From NCBI RefSeq assembly GCF_004138165.1, contig NZ_RYFF01000003.1, positions 186,001 through 250,000 on the forward strand: a stretch of DNA of 64,000 bases, in the 5' to 3' direction. Both the position numbers and the translations under genes were made by a program. This document shows, in pieces, positions 46,213 through 54,153 of the stretch (position 1 is its first letter; every line of letters begins with the position of its first letter). The notes beneath the pieces were generated by a model. That model did not search any database, was not told the DNA's origin, and worked only from the letters and a program-made list of their open reading frames with translations. This DNA is from Candidatus Chloroploca sp. Khr17 (GTDB lineage: Bacteria; Chloroflexota; Chloroflexia; Chloroflexales; Chloroflexaceae).

Positions 46213-47289
46213 ATGCGTGTGTTCCTTGGTTTGCTCGTGCTCGTGATGGCCCTGGCGGGGTGTGCGCAGGCTCCGGCGGCTACCACAACGGGTGGTAATG
46301 CCCCGGCTGCGGCCCCCACCGCCCCTGCTGCTGCGACTGGCCCACTTGTGATGGCCTGGTATCCCAATGAGTCCGGTGCCGATCTGAAAGATGCTCGTGA
46401 TGCCTTTGGGACGCTGATCAGCGACACTCTTGGTCGCCCAGTTGAGCATCGTACCACCACTGATTATATTATTGCCATTGAGGCGGTTGCCAACAACACC
46501 GCCCACCTGGCCTGGTTTGGTGCCGAGGGCTATGTGCAGGCCAACGAGCGGAATAGCAGTGTTATTCCGCTGGTCATCCCGAGCGGTTCCAATGGCTCGG
46601 TCGAGAGTGCCGTCTATTATAGCTGGCTGGCCGTGCCCCGCGGTGAAGAGGATCAGTACCGCGATGGCGACGGTTTTTCTATCGAGAATATCCAGGGCAA
46701 GCGCTTCTCGTTTGTCTCGAATAGCTCAACCTCGGGCTTCCGGGTGCCGTCTTCCAATATTGTCACCTACTTTGGGGAAAAGCCAGAGTGGCAGAATCTC
46801 GAGACCGAGGATCTGCTCGAGGGTGGCCCGAATAACTTCTTTGCCGATGTGCAGTTCGGCGGCTCGCACCAGGGCTCGGCCGTGAACCTGATTACTGACC
46901 GGGTCGATGTGGCTGCGTTCTGCGATACCTGTGTTAGCAACTATGTCTCGCTGGTCGAGGGCACCGAAAATCAGGTCGGCGCAGTCTACCGGGTCAACGA
47001 CGATGCCGACGAGCCTTTCAACCAGTTTCCCGGGGCCGAGTTTGTGCTGATCGCTGCGGTGCCAGTGCTCAACGCACCGTTCGTCGCCAACAGCAGCATG
47101 CTGACGGCCGAAGAGATCCAGAAGCTTCAGGAGGTATTGACCTCCGACGAAGTTGCGAATAACGACAAGATCTTCGCCACCCAGGCCGTGATTGACGCCG
47201 GGTTCCGGCCTTTCTTCCGCAAGACCGATGCCGAGCGCTTCCTGGTCGTGCCTGACTCATTCTTTGACCCGATCCGGGCGATGCGTTAG
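46213..47289 (+). CDS. phnD: Phosphonate/phosphate-type ABC substrate-binding lipoprotein
   Basis: 358 residues from ATG 46213 (GGAGGA 4 bases upstream). Signal peptide with lipobox LAGC at about 17-20, then a Thr/Ala/Pro-rich linker. Mature part is a type II periplasmic-binding fold of the PhnD family: WYPNESGADLKDARDAFG, TTTDYIIAIEAVANNTAHLA, WFGAEGYVQANERN and SNSSTSGFRVPSS. It would capture phosphonate, phosphite or a related oxyanion outside the cell. A strong hairpin follows it before the ATPase gene. Confidence 0.9.
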   Translation: MRVFLGLLVLVMALAGCAQAPAATTTGGNAPAAAPTAPAAATGPLVMAWYPNESGADLKDARDAFGTLISDTLGRPVEHRTTTDYIIAIEAVANNTAHLAWFGAEGYVQANERNSSVIPLVIPSGSNGSVESAVYYSWLAVPRGEEDQYRDGDGFSIENIQGKRFSFVSNSSTSGFRVPSSNIVTYFGEKPEWQNLETEDLLEGGPNNFFADVQFGGSHQGSAVNLITDRVDVAAFCDTCVSNYVSLVEGTENQVGAVYRVNDDADEPFNQFPGAEFVLIAAVPVLNAPFVANSSMLTAEEIQKLQEVLTSDEVANNDKIFATQAVIDAGFRPFFRKTDAERFLVVPDSFFDPIRAMR

Positions 47290-47291
47290 GG

Positions 47292-47333
47292 ATATGCCAG
47301 GGGCGGCGTATGTGCCGCCCCTGGCATATTTTT
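47292..47333 (+). terminator. Intra-operon terminator/attenuator between phnD and phnC
   Basis: A perfect 16-bp stem (ATATGCCAGGGGCGGC and complement) with a GTATGT loop and then TTTT. It should stop part of the transcripts, giving more binding protein than transporter, as often seen in ABC uptake operons. It may also act as an mRNA 3' end protecting the phnD message. Confidence 0.85.
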
Positions 47334-47367
47334 ACATTTGTTTTTATACATGGAGATGGAGCTACGC

Positions 47368-48156
47368 ATGGCCCTACTAGAGGTTGAGTCACTGGTCAAG
47401 CGGTATGGGACGGAGACTCTGGCGCTCGATCAGGTTTCGTTCACCATGGAAGCAGGCGAGTTCGCGGCGATCATTGGGCGCTCGGGAGCGGGGAAATCCA
47501 CCTTGCTACGCTGCATCAATCGGCTGATTGATATTTCGAGCGGCGAACTGCGCTTCGATGGGGTCAGTGTGCCAGGTTTGCGTGGTACAGCGTTGCGCCG
47601 CCACCGTACCCAGATCGGGATGATCTTCCAACACTACAATCTGGTCAACCGTCTGAGCGTGATCGAAAATGTGTTGCACGGGCGACTCGGCTACAAAGGG
47701 TTGGTGCAGGGCGTCCTTGGGATCTACAGCGAAGAAGAGAAGCGTGAGGCGGTGCGGATCATCGAGAGTCTGGGCCTCGGCGAGCAGATCTACAAACGCT
47801 GTGACCAGCTCAGTGGGGGTCAGAAACAGCGGGTCGGGATCGCTCGCGCCCTGATTCAGCAGCCCAAGCTCTTGCTCTGCGATGAGCCGATCGCTTCGCT
47901 TGACCCGAACGCAGCCAAGATTATTATGGACACCTTGCGCGAGATCAACCGTGAGATGGGCATTACCGTGCTGGTCAACCTGCACCAGGTGGATGTGGCG
48001 CTGCGTTATGCCGAACGCATCATCGGGGTCAAGGGCGGCACCATCGTCTACGATGGCGCACCCGACCGGCTGAGTAGCGAGCAGATCCATCAGATCTACG
48101 GCTCTGAAGCTGGCGATCTGATCCTCGACCTGAGTGAGCAGCAGTATGCAGTATGA
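47368..48156 (+). CDS. phnC: Phosphonate-type ABC transporter ATP-binding protein
   Basis: 262 residues from ATG 47368 (GGAG 6 bases upstream). Walker A GRSGAGKSTLLR, the PhnC-family insertion LGYKGLVQGVLGIYSEEEK, signature QLSGGQKQRVGIAR, Walker B LLLCDEPIASLDP and switch His in VNLHQVDVAL all intact. Energises phosphonate-type uptake together with the two permeases. Its end overlaps the next gene by 11 bases. Confidence 0.94.
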   Translation: MALLEVESLVKRYGTETLALDQVSFTMEAGEFAAIIGRSGAGKSTLLRCINRLIDISSGELRFDGVSVPGLRGTALRRHRTQIGMIFQHYNLVNRLSVIENVLHGRLGYKGLVQGVLGIYSEEEKREAVRIIESLGLGEQIYKRCDQLSGGQKQRVGIARALIQQPKLLLCDEPIASLDPNAAKIIMDTLREINREMGITVLVNLHQVDVALRYAERIIGVKGGTIVYDGAPDRLSSEQIHQIYGSEAGDLILDLSEQQYAV

Positions 48157-48931
48157 TGTTTTTCGTCAGCGCCGCAACCAGCGCCTGATCTTCTTCGGTG
48201 TGCTGATCGCCCTAACCTATGGTTCGATGGTGCTGACCGCCTTCGACCCGGTGGCTGGGCTCGCGGCGATTCCACGCGCCTTCATCTGGGGTGCCAGTAA
48301 CTTTATTCCCGACGAGTCCGCCATGCGCCGTCTGCCGCGCATCCTCGAGCGGCTCCAGGAGACGGTGCTGGTCTCGATTTCATCGGCAACGGTCGCCTCG
48401 GCGTTGGGGCTGGTGGTGGCGGTGCTGGGGGCGAATACGACCCGCCCGCATCCCTGGTTCAGCATACCAACACGGGCGATTGCGAGCATCTTCCGCAACG
48501 TGGATGTCTCGGTCTGGGCACTCGTGCTGCTCTTCTCATTTGGTCAGAGCGGCTATACCGGTTTCTTTGCGCTCTTCTTTGTCACCTTCGGTTTCATCGT
48601 TCGCGTGATGATCGAGACGATTGATGAAGTTGGCACCGAGCCGGTTGAGGCCTTGCGCGCGAGTGGGGCCAGTTACATGGCGACGATCAGCCAGAGCGTG
48701 ATCCCGGCCTGTCTGCCCCAGCTGATCAGCTGGGTGCTCTATATGATCGAGACCAATATCCGCAGCGCTACGCTGATCGGCATTCTCACCGGCACCGGGA
48801 TTGGGTTCGCTTTCGACCTCTACTTCAAGAGCTTCAACTATGGCGCAGCCGGCCTGGTGGTCTTTGTCATCGTGATTACCGTCCTCCTGATCGAGGCGCT
48901 CTCGAATACGATCCGAAGGAGCATCCTGTGA
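48146..48931 (+). CDS. phnE: Phosphonate-type ABC transporter permease, first copy
   Basis: 261 residues from ATG 48146, overlapping phnC by 11 bases. Binding-protein-dependent permease fold with about six membrane helices (start LIFFGVLIALTYGSMVL) and an EAA loop EALRASGASYMATISQSVIP. The SIFRNVDVSVWALVLLFSFG segment is typical of PhnE. Overlaps the second permease by 4 bases (GTGA). Confidence 0.92.
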   Translation: MQYDVFRQRRNQRLIFFGVLIALTYGSMVLTAFDPVAGLAAIPRAFIWGASNFIPDESAMRRLPRILERLQETVLVSISSATVASALGLVVAVLGANTTRPHPWFSIPTRAIASIFRNVDVSVWALVLLFSFGQSGYTGFFALFFVTFGFIVRVMIETIDEVGTEPVEALRASGASYMATISQSVIPACLPQLISWVLYMIETNIRSATLIGILTGTGIGFAFDLYFKSFNYGAAGLVVFVIVITVLLIEALSNTIRRSIL

Positions 48932-49758
48932 CGACAAATACCCGTCCAGTAGCGCAGCGCATCCGCGTACGTCCGCGCAACAAAGCTAATCTTATCATTC
49001 AGGCCACGCTAATCGGGCTGCTTCTGCTGACGCTCTACCACCTGGCGACTTTCGATAGTCGCGGGATCAGCCCCATCGAGGGCATCGCCAAGACGCTGGA
49101 GAGCTTCCGCACCCTCTTCTTCGAGCCGCGCCTGAAAAACGTGAGCTTGGGCGAGATGCTCTATGCCCTCTCGATCACGGTAGCGATGGGACTGCTGACC
49201 ACAATCTTCGGGGCGGTAATCGCCTTCTTCCTGGCCCTCGGGGCGGCGCGCAACCTGGCCCCGCGCTGGCTGAACAACCTGATCACCGGGGGGACAGCCT
49301 TTATCCGTGCGGTGCCCACGGTGCTCTGGGTGCTCTTCTTTGCGGTTGCGGCGGGCCTGGGCAGTGTGGCCGCCGTGGTCGGCATGACGTTCCACTCAGT
49401 TGGTTACCTGATCAAAGCCTACGCCGAGTCGTTCGAGGAGCTTGATGCGGGCGTGCTTGAGGCGCTACGGGCCAGTGGGGCAAGTTGGTGGCAGACCATC
49501 TTTCAGGCGGTGGTGCCAACCTCGGCAAGTGCGCTGCTCTCGTGGACGTTCGTGCGCTTCGAGATTAACTTCTCGACGGCGATTGCGATGGGGGCGGTGG
49601 CGGGTGCGGGCGGGATCGGCTTCGATATGTTTATGGCCAGCACTTTCTACCTTGACCTGCGCGAGCTTGGGGCCTTCACGTATGCCGTGCTGATCTTCGC
49701 AATCGCGTTGGAGTGGTTCGCCACTCGGCTGAAGGGTGGCTTAGGGGCACGCGTGTGA
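48928..49758 (+). CDS. phnE2: Phosphonate-type ABC transporter permease, second copy
   Basis: 276 residues from GTG 48928, coupled to the preceding stop. N-terminal helix (LIIQATLIGLLLLTLYHLAT), then the permease core (SITVAMGLLTTIFGAVIAFF, FIRAVPTVLWVLFF) and EAA loop EALRASGASWWQTIFQAVVP. It is clearly a diverged relative of the first copy, so they should form a heterodimer. Operon end; no C-P lyase or phosphonatase gene follows. Confidence 0.92.
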   Translation: MTTNTRPVAQRIRVRPRNKANLIIQATLIGLLLLTLYHLATFDSRGISPIEGIAKTLESFRTLFFEPRLKNVSLGEMLYALSITVAMGLLTTIFGAVIAFFLALGAARNLAPRWLNNLITGGTAFIRAVPTVLWVLFFAVAAGLGSVAAVVGMTFHSVGYLIKAYAESFEELDAGVLEALRASGASWWQTIFQAVVPTSASALLSWTFVRFEINFSTAIAMGAVAGAGGIGFDMFMASTFYLDLRELGAFTYAVLIFAIALEWFATRLKGGLGARV

Positions 49759-49850
49759 GCAGCGCGGTCTGGTCTCGCTGGTCAACAGCAACCAGATGCT
49801 GTTGAACGTTGCCCACGCTCACAGCGACGGGGAATGGCTCCGCCATCACC

Positions 49851-50612
49851 TCAACGCGCCGTATACCCGCCATCCACCACCAGCGCTTCGCCCGTGACAA
49901 ACGAGGCCGCATCTGAGCAGAGATAGAGCACCGCGCCGGCGATCTCTTCGGGGCGACCCAGCCGGCGCATCGCATGCAATTCGGCGATCATGGCCTCGCG
50001 CTCAGGGTTAGTCGTGACGCCGGCACGATCGAGCATGGGGGTGGCGATGAAGCCAGGGCAAACGGCGTTGACCCGAATGCCGCGGGTGGCGTATTCAAGC
50101 GCCGCCGTCTTCGTCAGGCCGATCACGCCGTGCTTGGCCGCCACATAGGCCGCCGCGCCGGCGAAACCAACCAACCCCAGGGCCGAAGCCATATTCACGA
50201 TAGCGCCACCCCCACTGGCGCGCATCGCAGTGATCTCCGCCCGCATACAATAGAAGACCCCACTCAGATTGACGGCCAGCGTCCGTTCCCAGGTCGCCAG
50301 CGGCAAACGCGCCAACCCCTCTTGCGACGCCTCGATGCCCGCATTGTTCACGGCGCAATCGAGGCGACCTAGCCGCTCCAGGGTCGCTTGCACAAGCGCC
50401 TCGACCGGTACGGGATCGGCGACATCGCACTGAAACACGTGCGCCTCACCTCCCGCCTCCATCACCAAGCGAGCTGTCTCTTCCGCCGCCGCACGATCGA
50501 GGTCACCAAGCATCAGGCGCGCCCCAGCCTCGGCAAACGCGAGCGCGGTCGCCCGCCCAATCCCGCCTCCGCCCCCAGTGATCAGCACGGCTTTGTCGTG
50601 AAAACTACTCAT
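49851..50612 (-). CDS. Short-chain dehydrogenase/reductase (SDR)
   Basis: 253 residues from ATG 50612 (AAGGAGA 6 bases upstream; the longer open frame to 50828 runs through a repeat and is rejected). Classical SDR: cofactor motif ITGGGGGIGRATAL, CDVAD, NNAG, catalytic Ser in NMASALG, Tyr/Lys in YVAAKHG, then PGFIATPM and the C-terminal GEALVVDGGYTAR. The Asp after strand 2 (GDLDRA) suggests NAD(H). Substrate unknown. Converges with the phn operon. Confidence 0.93.
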   Translation of the reverse strand: MSSFHDKAVLITGGGGGIGRATALAFAEAGARLMLGDLDRAAAEETARLVMEAGGEAHVFQCDVADPVPVEALVQATLERLGRLDCAVNNAGIEASQEGLARLPLATWERTLAVNLSGVFYCMRAEITAMRASGGGAIVNMASALGLVGFAGAAAYVAAKHGVIGLTKTAALEYATRGIRVNAVCPGFIATPMLDRAGVTTNPEREAMIAELHAMRRLGRPEEIAGAVLYLCSDAASFVTGEALVVDGGYTAR

Positions 50613-50643
50613 GAGAATCTCCTTGCTCCTCTTCTGTCGAACA

Positions 50644-50736
50644 TATAGCAGTCCTGTTTGGATTGTAAACAGGAGTGCCGGCTTTAGCCGGCTAAAGCCG
50701 GCACTCCGTAGACACAAGCCTGTTAGGACTGCTATA
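50644..50736. repeat. Palindromic element 2 with TATAGCAGTCCT ends and the same 36-bp core
   Basis: Perfect 12-bp ends (TATAGCAGTCCT, 50644-50655, and its complement 50725-50736) around the same 36-bp palindrome (50672-50707) as in 37206-37314. Related single ends (TAGCAGTCCT or TAGCAATCCT) occur at 22841 and 10379. It lies in the SDR leader region. Confidence 0.85.
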
Positions 50737-50819
50737 GCTACGCTCAGTATAGGGCGATTGCATCTTCCGTATAAAAACCGTTGGGCATGTTTCAGCATGG
50801 GGTATGCTTGCTTGGCCGT

Positions 50820-50846
50820 TTGAAACATGCCTTACAGTGGTATAGT
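50820..50846 (+). promoter_or_regulatory. Candidate promoter of diguanylate cyclase gene
   Basis: TTGAAA (50820-50825) and TATAGT (50841-50846) with 15-base spacing, 40 bases before the ATG at 50887. The short spacing makes it tentative. Confidence 0.45.
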
Positions 50847-50886
50847 GGCAATGATACGTTCATTCTGCCACCACAGGACTTACAGT

Positions 50887-52068
50887 ATGGTAGCTCGCCT
50901 CAAACAGTGGTTCGCGCCTCCCGTCTTTGAAGGCGATCTCCAGCGAACGCACCGAGCCAATCTCCTGAACATGATGATGATCGCTGCTTTATTTCTTATT
51001 GTCATGACGTTTTTTGCTAATTTTTCAGATCCGCAAACACCAATAAGAAATTTTGTTATTGATATTATCATCATGGTCATAATATTCTATCTGCGCTCCA
51101 GGCTTTCTCGTGGTAGCGTTACCTTCGTTGCGTGTTCAGCTTTGATTTTTGGGTTTCTTTTTATTATCATTACAATTATCAGTGATGGCACCATTCGCAC
51201 CCCCGCAACCTCTCTCTTTTTGTTGTGGGTGGTTATGTCAAGTATCCTATTTGAACTGCGGGGATTTGTGCTCGCAACGATCGCAACCTCACTTGCCATC
51301 ATCGGCTTAATTCTGGCCCAACATGCGAACATGATGCCTCCACCCGTGTACACGGTTGGTCTGATCCACTGGCTTGTCCTCACCATCACCACAGGGATTA
51401 CGGGTGGGTTAACCTATCTTGCGTACCAAAACACCCAACAGGCCCTGACGCGTGCCGAGCAGGAAGTGACCAAGCGCGAGCGGAATGAGCAATTGCTGGA
51501 AGCCGCGAACGACGATTTACGCCGCTATGTGCATGAAATTGAACACCTCCAGGCCGAACTCCGTGCGCAATCCCTAAGCGATCCGCTGACTGGTCTGCAC
51601 AACCGCCGCTATTTGAACGAAATCCTGGCGCGGGAACTTGTGCGAACTGAGCGTGAGCAGACCCGGTTGAGCATCATCGTCGCCGATATTGACCACTTCA
51701 AAATAATCAACGACACCCATGGGCATCAAGTCGGTGATACCGTCTTGGTATCAGTTGCCAGTCTCCTTCAAAAATACGTCCGTGGATCGGATATTGCCTG
51801 TCGGTATGGGGGCGAAGAATTCCTTCTTGTCCTTTTCAATACCACACCGGACAATGCGGCGAAACGTGCGGAGGAAATCAGGCAAGCGTCTGCAGCCCTT
51901 TGCACCCAATCCGAACACGGAACGGTGATGTTAACGATCTCCTTTGGCATCGCAACCTATCCTGATCACGGAAACAATGTCGAAGAACTGATCAGCAAAG
52001 CGGATCAGGCCATGTACCAAGCGAAACGCGCTGGGCGCAACCGGGTAACGATCTGGCAGGGCGAGTAA
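50887..52068 (+). CDS. Membrane diguanylate cyclase (GGDEF)
   Basis: 393 residues from ATG 50887 (AGGA 9 bases upstream; frame open from 50827). About six membrane helices in residues 25-205 in three pairs, with little loop, a short coiled coil (about 215-250, QALTRAEQEVTKRERNEQLL), and a GGDEF domain to the end: DPLTGLHNRRYLNEIL, ADIDHFKIINDTHGHQVGD, active-site RYGGEEFLLV. The inhibitory I-site RGSD lies five residues before GGEEF, so product feedback is likely. Makes c-di-GMP. Local AT content is higher than in its neighbours. Confidence 0.93.
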   Translation: MVARLKQWFAPPVFEGDLQRTHRANLLNMMMIAALFLIVMTFFANFSDPQTPIRNFVIDIIIMVIIFYLRSRLSRGSVTFVACSALIFGFLFIIITIISDGTIRTPATSLFLLWVVMSSILFELRGFVLATIATSLAIIGLILAQHANMMPPPVYTVGLIHWLVLTITTGITGGLTYLAYQNTQQALTRAEQEVTKRERNEQLLEAANDDLRRYVHEIEHLQAELRAQSLSDPLTGLHNRRYLNEILARELVRTEREQTRLSIIVADIDHFKIINDTHGHQVGDTVLVSVASLLQKYVRGSDIACRYGGEEFLLVLFNTTPDNAAKRAEEIRQASAALCTQSEHGTVMLTISFGIATYPDHGNNVEELISKADQAMYQAKRAGRNRVTIWQGE

Positions 52069-52114
52069 GCCCGACGATACTGCCGCATGTGAAAAGGTAG
52101 TCGAAGGCGCTAGG

Positions 52115-53959
52115 TCAGCCCTCGTCGGTTTCAATGTCAACAATGTGCGCTTCAAAGATGTTCATCGCGGCCCGCACAAGGTCATCTTTGCGCGCTTCGC
52201 GGATTTTTCCCCGCAGATCTTGGACCTCGGCACGCGCCTCGATGGTACAACGGATCGCATAGGTGCCACCGAGTTGGCGGCTAATGACGTCTTCGACAAG
52301 GCGCCGATTGGCGATTTTCTCGAGATTCTCTTTGTGAAAGGCCGACGACGCGAGCAAGACAATCGTTGAGCCTTCGACATCAACCGGGCGCACGCTATGC
52401 AACAGCGCCTGCACCGTGGGGCTCTTGGGGCGCACGTCACGTTTGATCTCTTCCCAGGCATGCTCGATCTGTTCGAGCACGCTGAAATCGGCATTGGCTG
52501 CTGCCGCCTCATCCGGTGAACGCGGCGCACGCGCTGGACGAGGGGCCGTGGGCGGAGGATCAGACTCGGTGCGCGTACTTTCGTGCGGGATCTCATCGGG
52601 GGCCGCATGTTGTGCTGGGACTGCTTGCGGGAGTGCCTGGGCAGAAGCTTCCCCATGCTCGGCTGCGGCAACCACAGACAGAGGCGGTGGCTGCTCGACA
52701 GGTGGCGTCACATGGTGCGACGGGGCCTCGTGGCGCGGTGGCGCAGGGCGTGGGGCTGGAGGCGGCGCATCGAGGGGCGGCGCGGCCGGGCGTGGCCGAG
52801 CCGGGGGAGGCGTCGCACGCGGGGCCGACGGAGTTGCCGTAGCGCGGGGCGGAGCAGGGGTCGCAGCGACGGCAGGCGTCACGAGCGCTTCCACAACGGC
52901 CAGTTCGAGCGGCAGGTGACCGTAGGGCGTTGTGCGCAACTGATAATCGAGGCCACTGAAAAGTTTGATCCAGTGCAACAGACGCGGGATATCTGCGCGC
53001 GGTGCCCAGGAGGCGAGCAACTGCACCTCATCAGCGCCAACATCGGCGAGCGCCTGATCACCCGAGGCGAGCAGAAGAAGCAACGCCCGCAGGCGCTCCA
53101 CCAGATCGCGGGCAAATTGGCGCAGATCGGCCCCCTGGTCGGCGACCCCATTGATCGCCCGCAGCGCCTCGGCCATGGAAGCATCGAGCAACGCCTCGAT
53201 CAGCGCATAGACCTCGGCGGCCGAGGTCATGCCCAGCAGACTATGCACCTCAGCGAGCCCGATGGTGCCAGTGGTGAACGACGCCAGTTGCTCGAGCACC
53301 CCGAGCGCATCACGCATACTGCCGGTAGAGGCGCGGGCAATCGCCTCGGGCACGCCTTCTTCGAGCGCAAGCGCCTCGGCCTCGGCGACGCGGCGGAGAT
53401 GGGCGGCGGTACTGGCAATGCCGTGGCGGGTAAAGGTGAAACGCTGACAGCGCGACAGGATCGTCGCGGGAACCTTATGCACCTCGGTGGTTGCCAGGAT
53501 AAAGATCGCGTGGTCGGGCGGCTCCTCAAGCGTCTTGAGCAGCGCATTAAATGCCGCGGTCGAGAGCATATGGCACTCATCGATCGTATAGACCTTGGTG
53601 CGCAACTCGGCGGGGCGAAACTGCACCCGCTCGATCAACTCGCGTGCGTCCTCAACCGACGTATTGGAGGCAGCGTCCATCTCGATCACATCAACCGCAC
53701 GCCCCTCGGCAATCGACACACATGCATGGCACTGACCACACGGACGGAGGGCCGGCTCAGGCGCAAGGCAATTGACCGCCTTCGAGAGCAAACGAGCCAT
53801 GCTCGTCTTGCCGACGCCACGCGGCCCGGTAAAAAGATAGGCATGGGCAACCCGCTCCTCAACAAGCGCATTGCGGAGCGTCTGCACCACGTGTTCTTGC
53901 CCCACGAGTTCATCGAAGGTTTGCGAGCGCCACTTACGATAGAGTGACTGAGCGGCCAT
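52115..53959 (-). CDS. dnaX: DNA polymerase III subunits gamma/tau
   Basis: 614 residues from ATG 53959 (MAAQSLYRKWRSQTFDELVG). Clamp-loader AAA+ ATPase: Walker A FTGPRGVGKTSMARLL, zinc-binding CGQCHAC with an earlier Cys, Walker B TIDECHMLS, sensor 1 FILATTEVHKVP and arginine-finger region ILSRCQRFTF. Domain III about 230-360; then a long Pro/Ala/Arg-rich linker (about 370-510) and a C-terminal tau-like domain (IEHAWEEIKRDVRPKSPTVQ). Core DNA replication. Converges with the GGDEF gene, 46 bases apart. Confidence 0.97.
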   Translation of the reverse strand: MAAQSLYRKWRSQTFDELVGQEHVVQTLRNALVEERVAHAYLFTGPRGVGKTSMARLLSKAVNCLAPEPALRPCGQCHACVSIAEGRAVDVIEMDAASNTSVEDARELIERVQFRPAELRTKVYTIDECHMLSTAAFNALLKTLEEPPDHAIFILATTEVHKVPATILSRCQRFTFTRHGIASTAAHLRRVAEAEALALEEGVPEAIARASTGSMRDALGVLEQLASFTTGTIGLAEVHSLLGMTSAAEVYALIEALLDASMAEALRAINGVADQGADLRQFARDLVERLRALLLLLASGDQALADVGADEVQLLASWAPRADIPRLLHWIKLFSGLDYQLRTTPYGHLPLELAVVEALVTPAVAATPAPPRATATPSAPRATPPPARPRPAAPPLDAPPPAPRPAPPRHEAPSHHVTPPVEQPPPLSVVAAAEHGEASAQALPQAVPAQHAAPDEIPHESTRTESDPPPTAPRPARAPRSPDEAAAANADFSVLEQIEHAWEEIKRDVRPKSPTVQALLHSVRPVDVEGSTIVLLASSAFHKENLEKIANRRLVEDVISRQLGGTYAIRCTIEARAEVQDLRGKIREARKDDLVRAAMNIFEAHIVDIETDEG

Positions 53960-54002
53960 AAGCATCCAGAGAGTAGGTGAGCGACTACCAGAAGGTAGAG
54001 CC

Positions 54003-54008
54003 AGTATA
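54003..54008 (-). promoter_or_regulatory. Candidate dnaX -10 box
   Basis: On the minus strand TGGTATACT gives an extended -10 about 44 bases before the dnaX ATG. A -35 is not convincing. Confidence 0.45.
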
Positions 54009-54049
54009 CCATAGAGCGCTTCGCACGTTTGGGCGTAGGGGGTATGTTA

Positions 54050-54085
54050 TGATACGTTCGAGGCCGTGCGGCCTCGAACGTATCA
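54050..54085. promoter_or_regulatory. Perfect 16-bp hairpin upstream of MFS gene
   Basis: TGATACGTTCGAGGCC-GTGC-GGCCTCGAACGTATCA lies in the divergent dnaX/MFS gap, 68 bases before the MFS start. It could be a regulator site or an mRNA leader structure; TTATGAT overlaps its left side and could be a -10 element. Confidence 0.5.
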
Positions 54086-54153
54086 GCGAGGGCTGCAGCC
54101 GCAGGTTTTCGCACACTACACGAGGAAGGTGGGGGCTGGAGGCCCAGCAGCCT

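Noticed and set aside
50613-50828. Longer SDR start at 50828
   Set aside because: It would translate a palindromic repeat; ATG 50612 has a good ribosome site and begins at the normal place for the fold.
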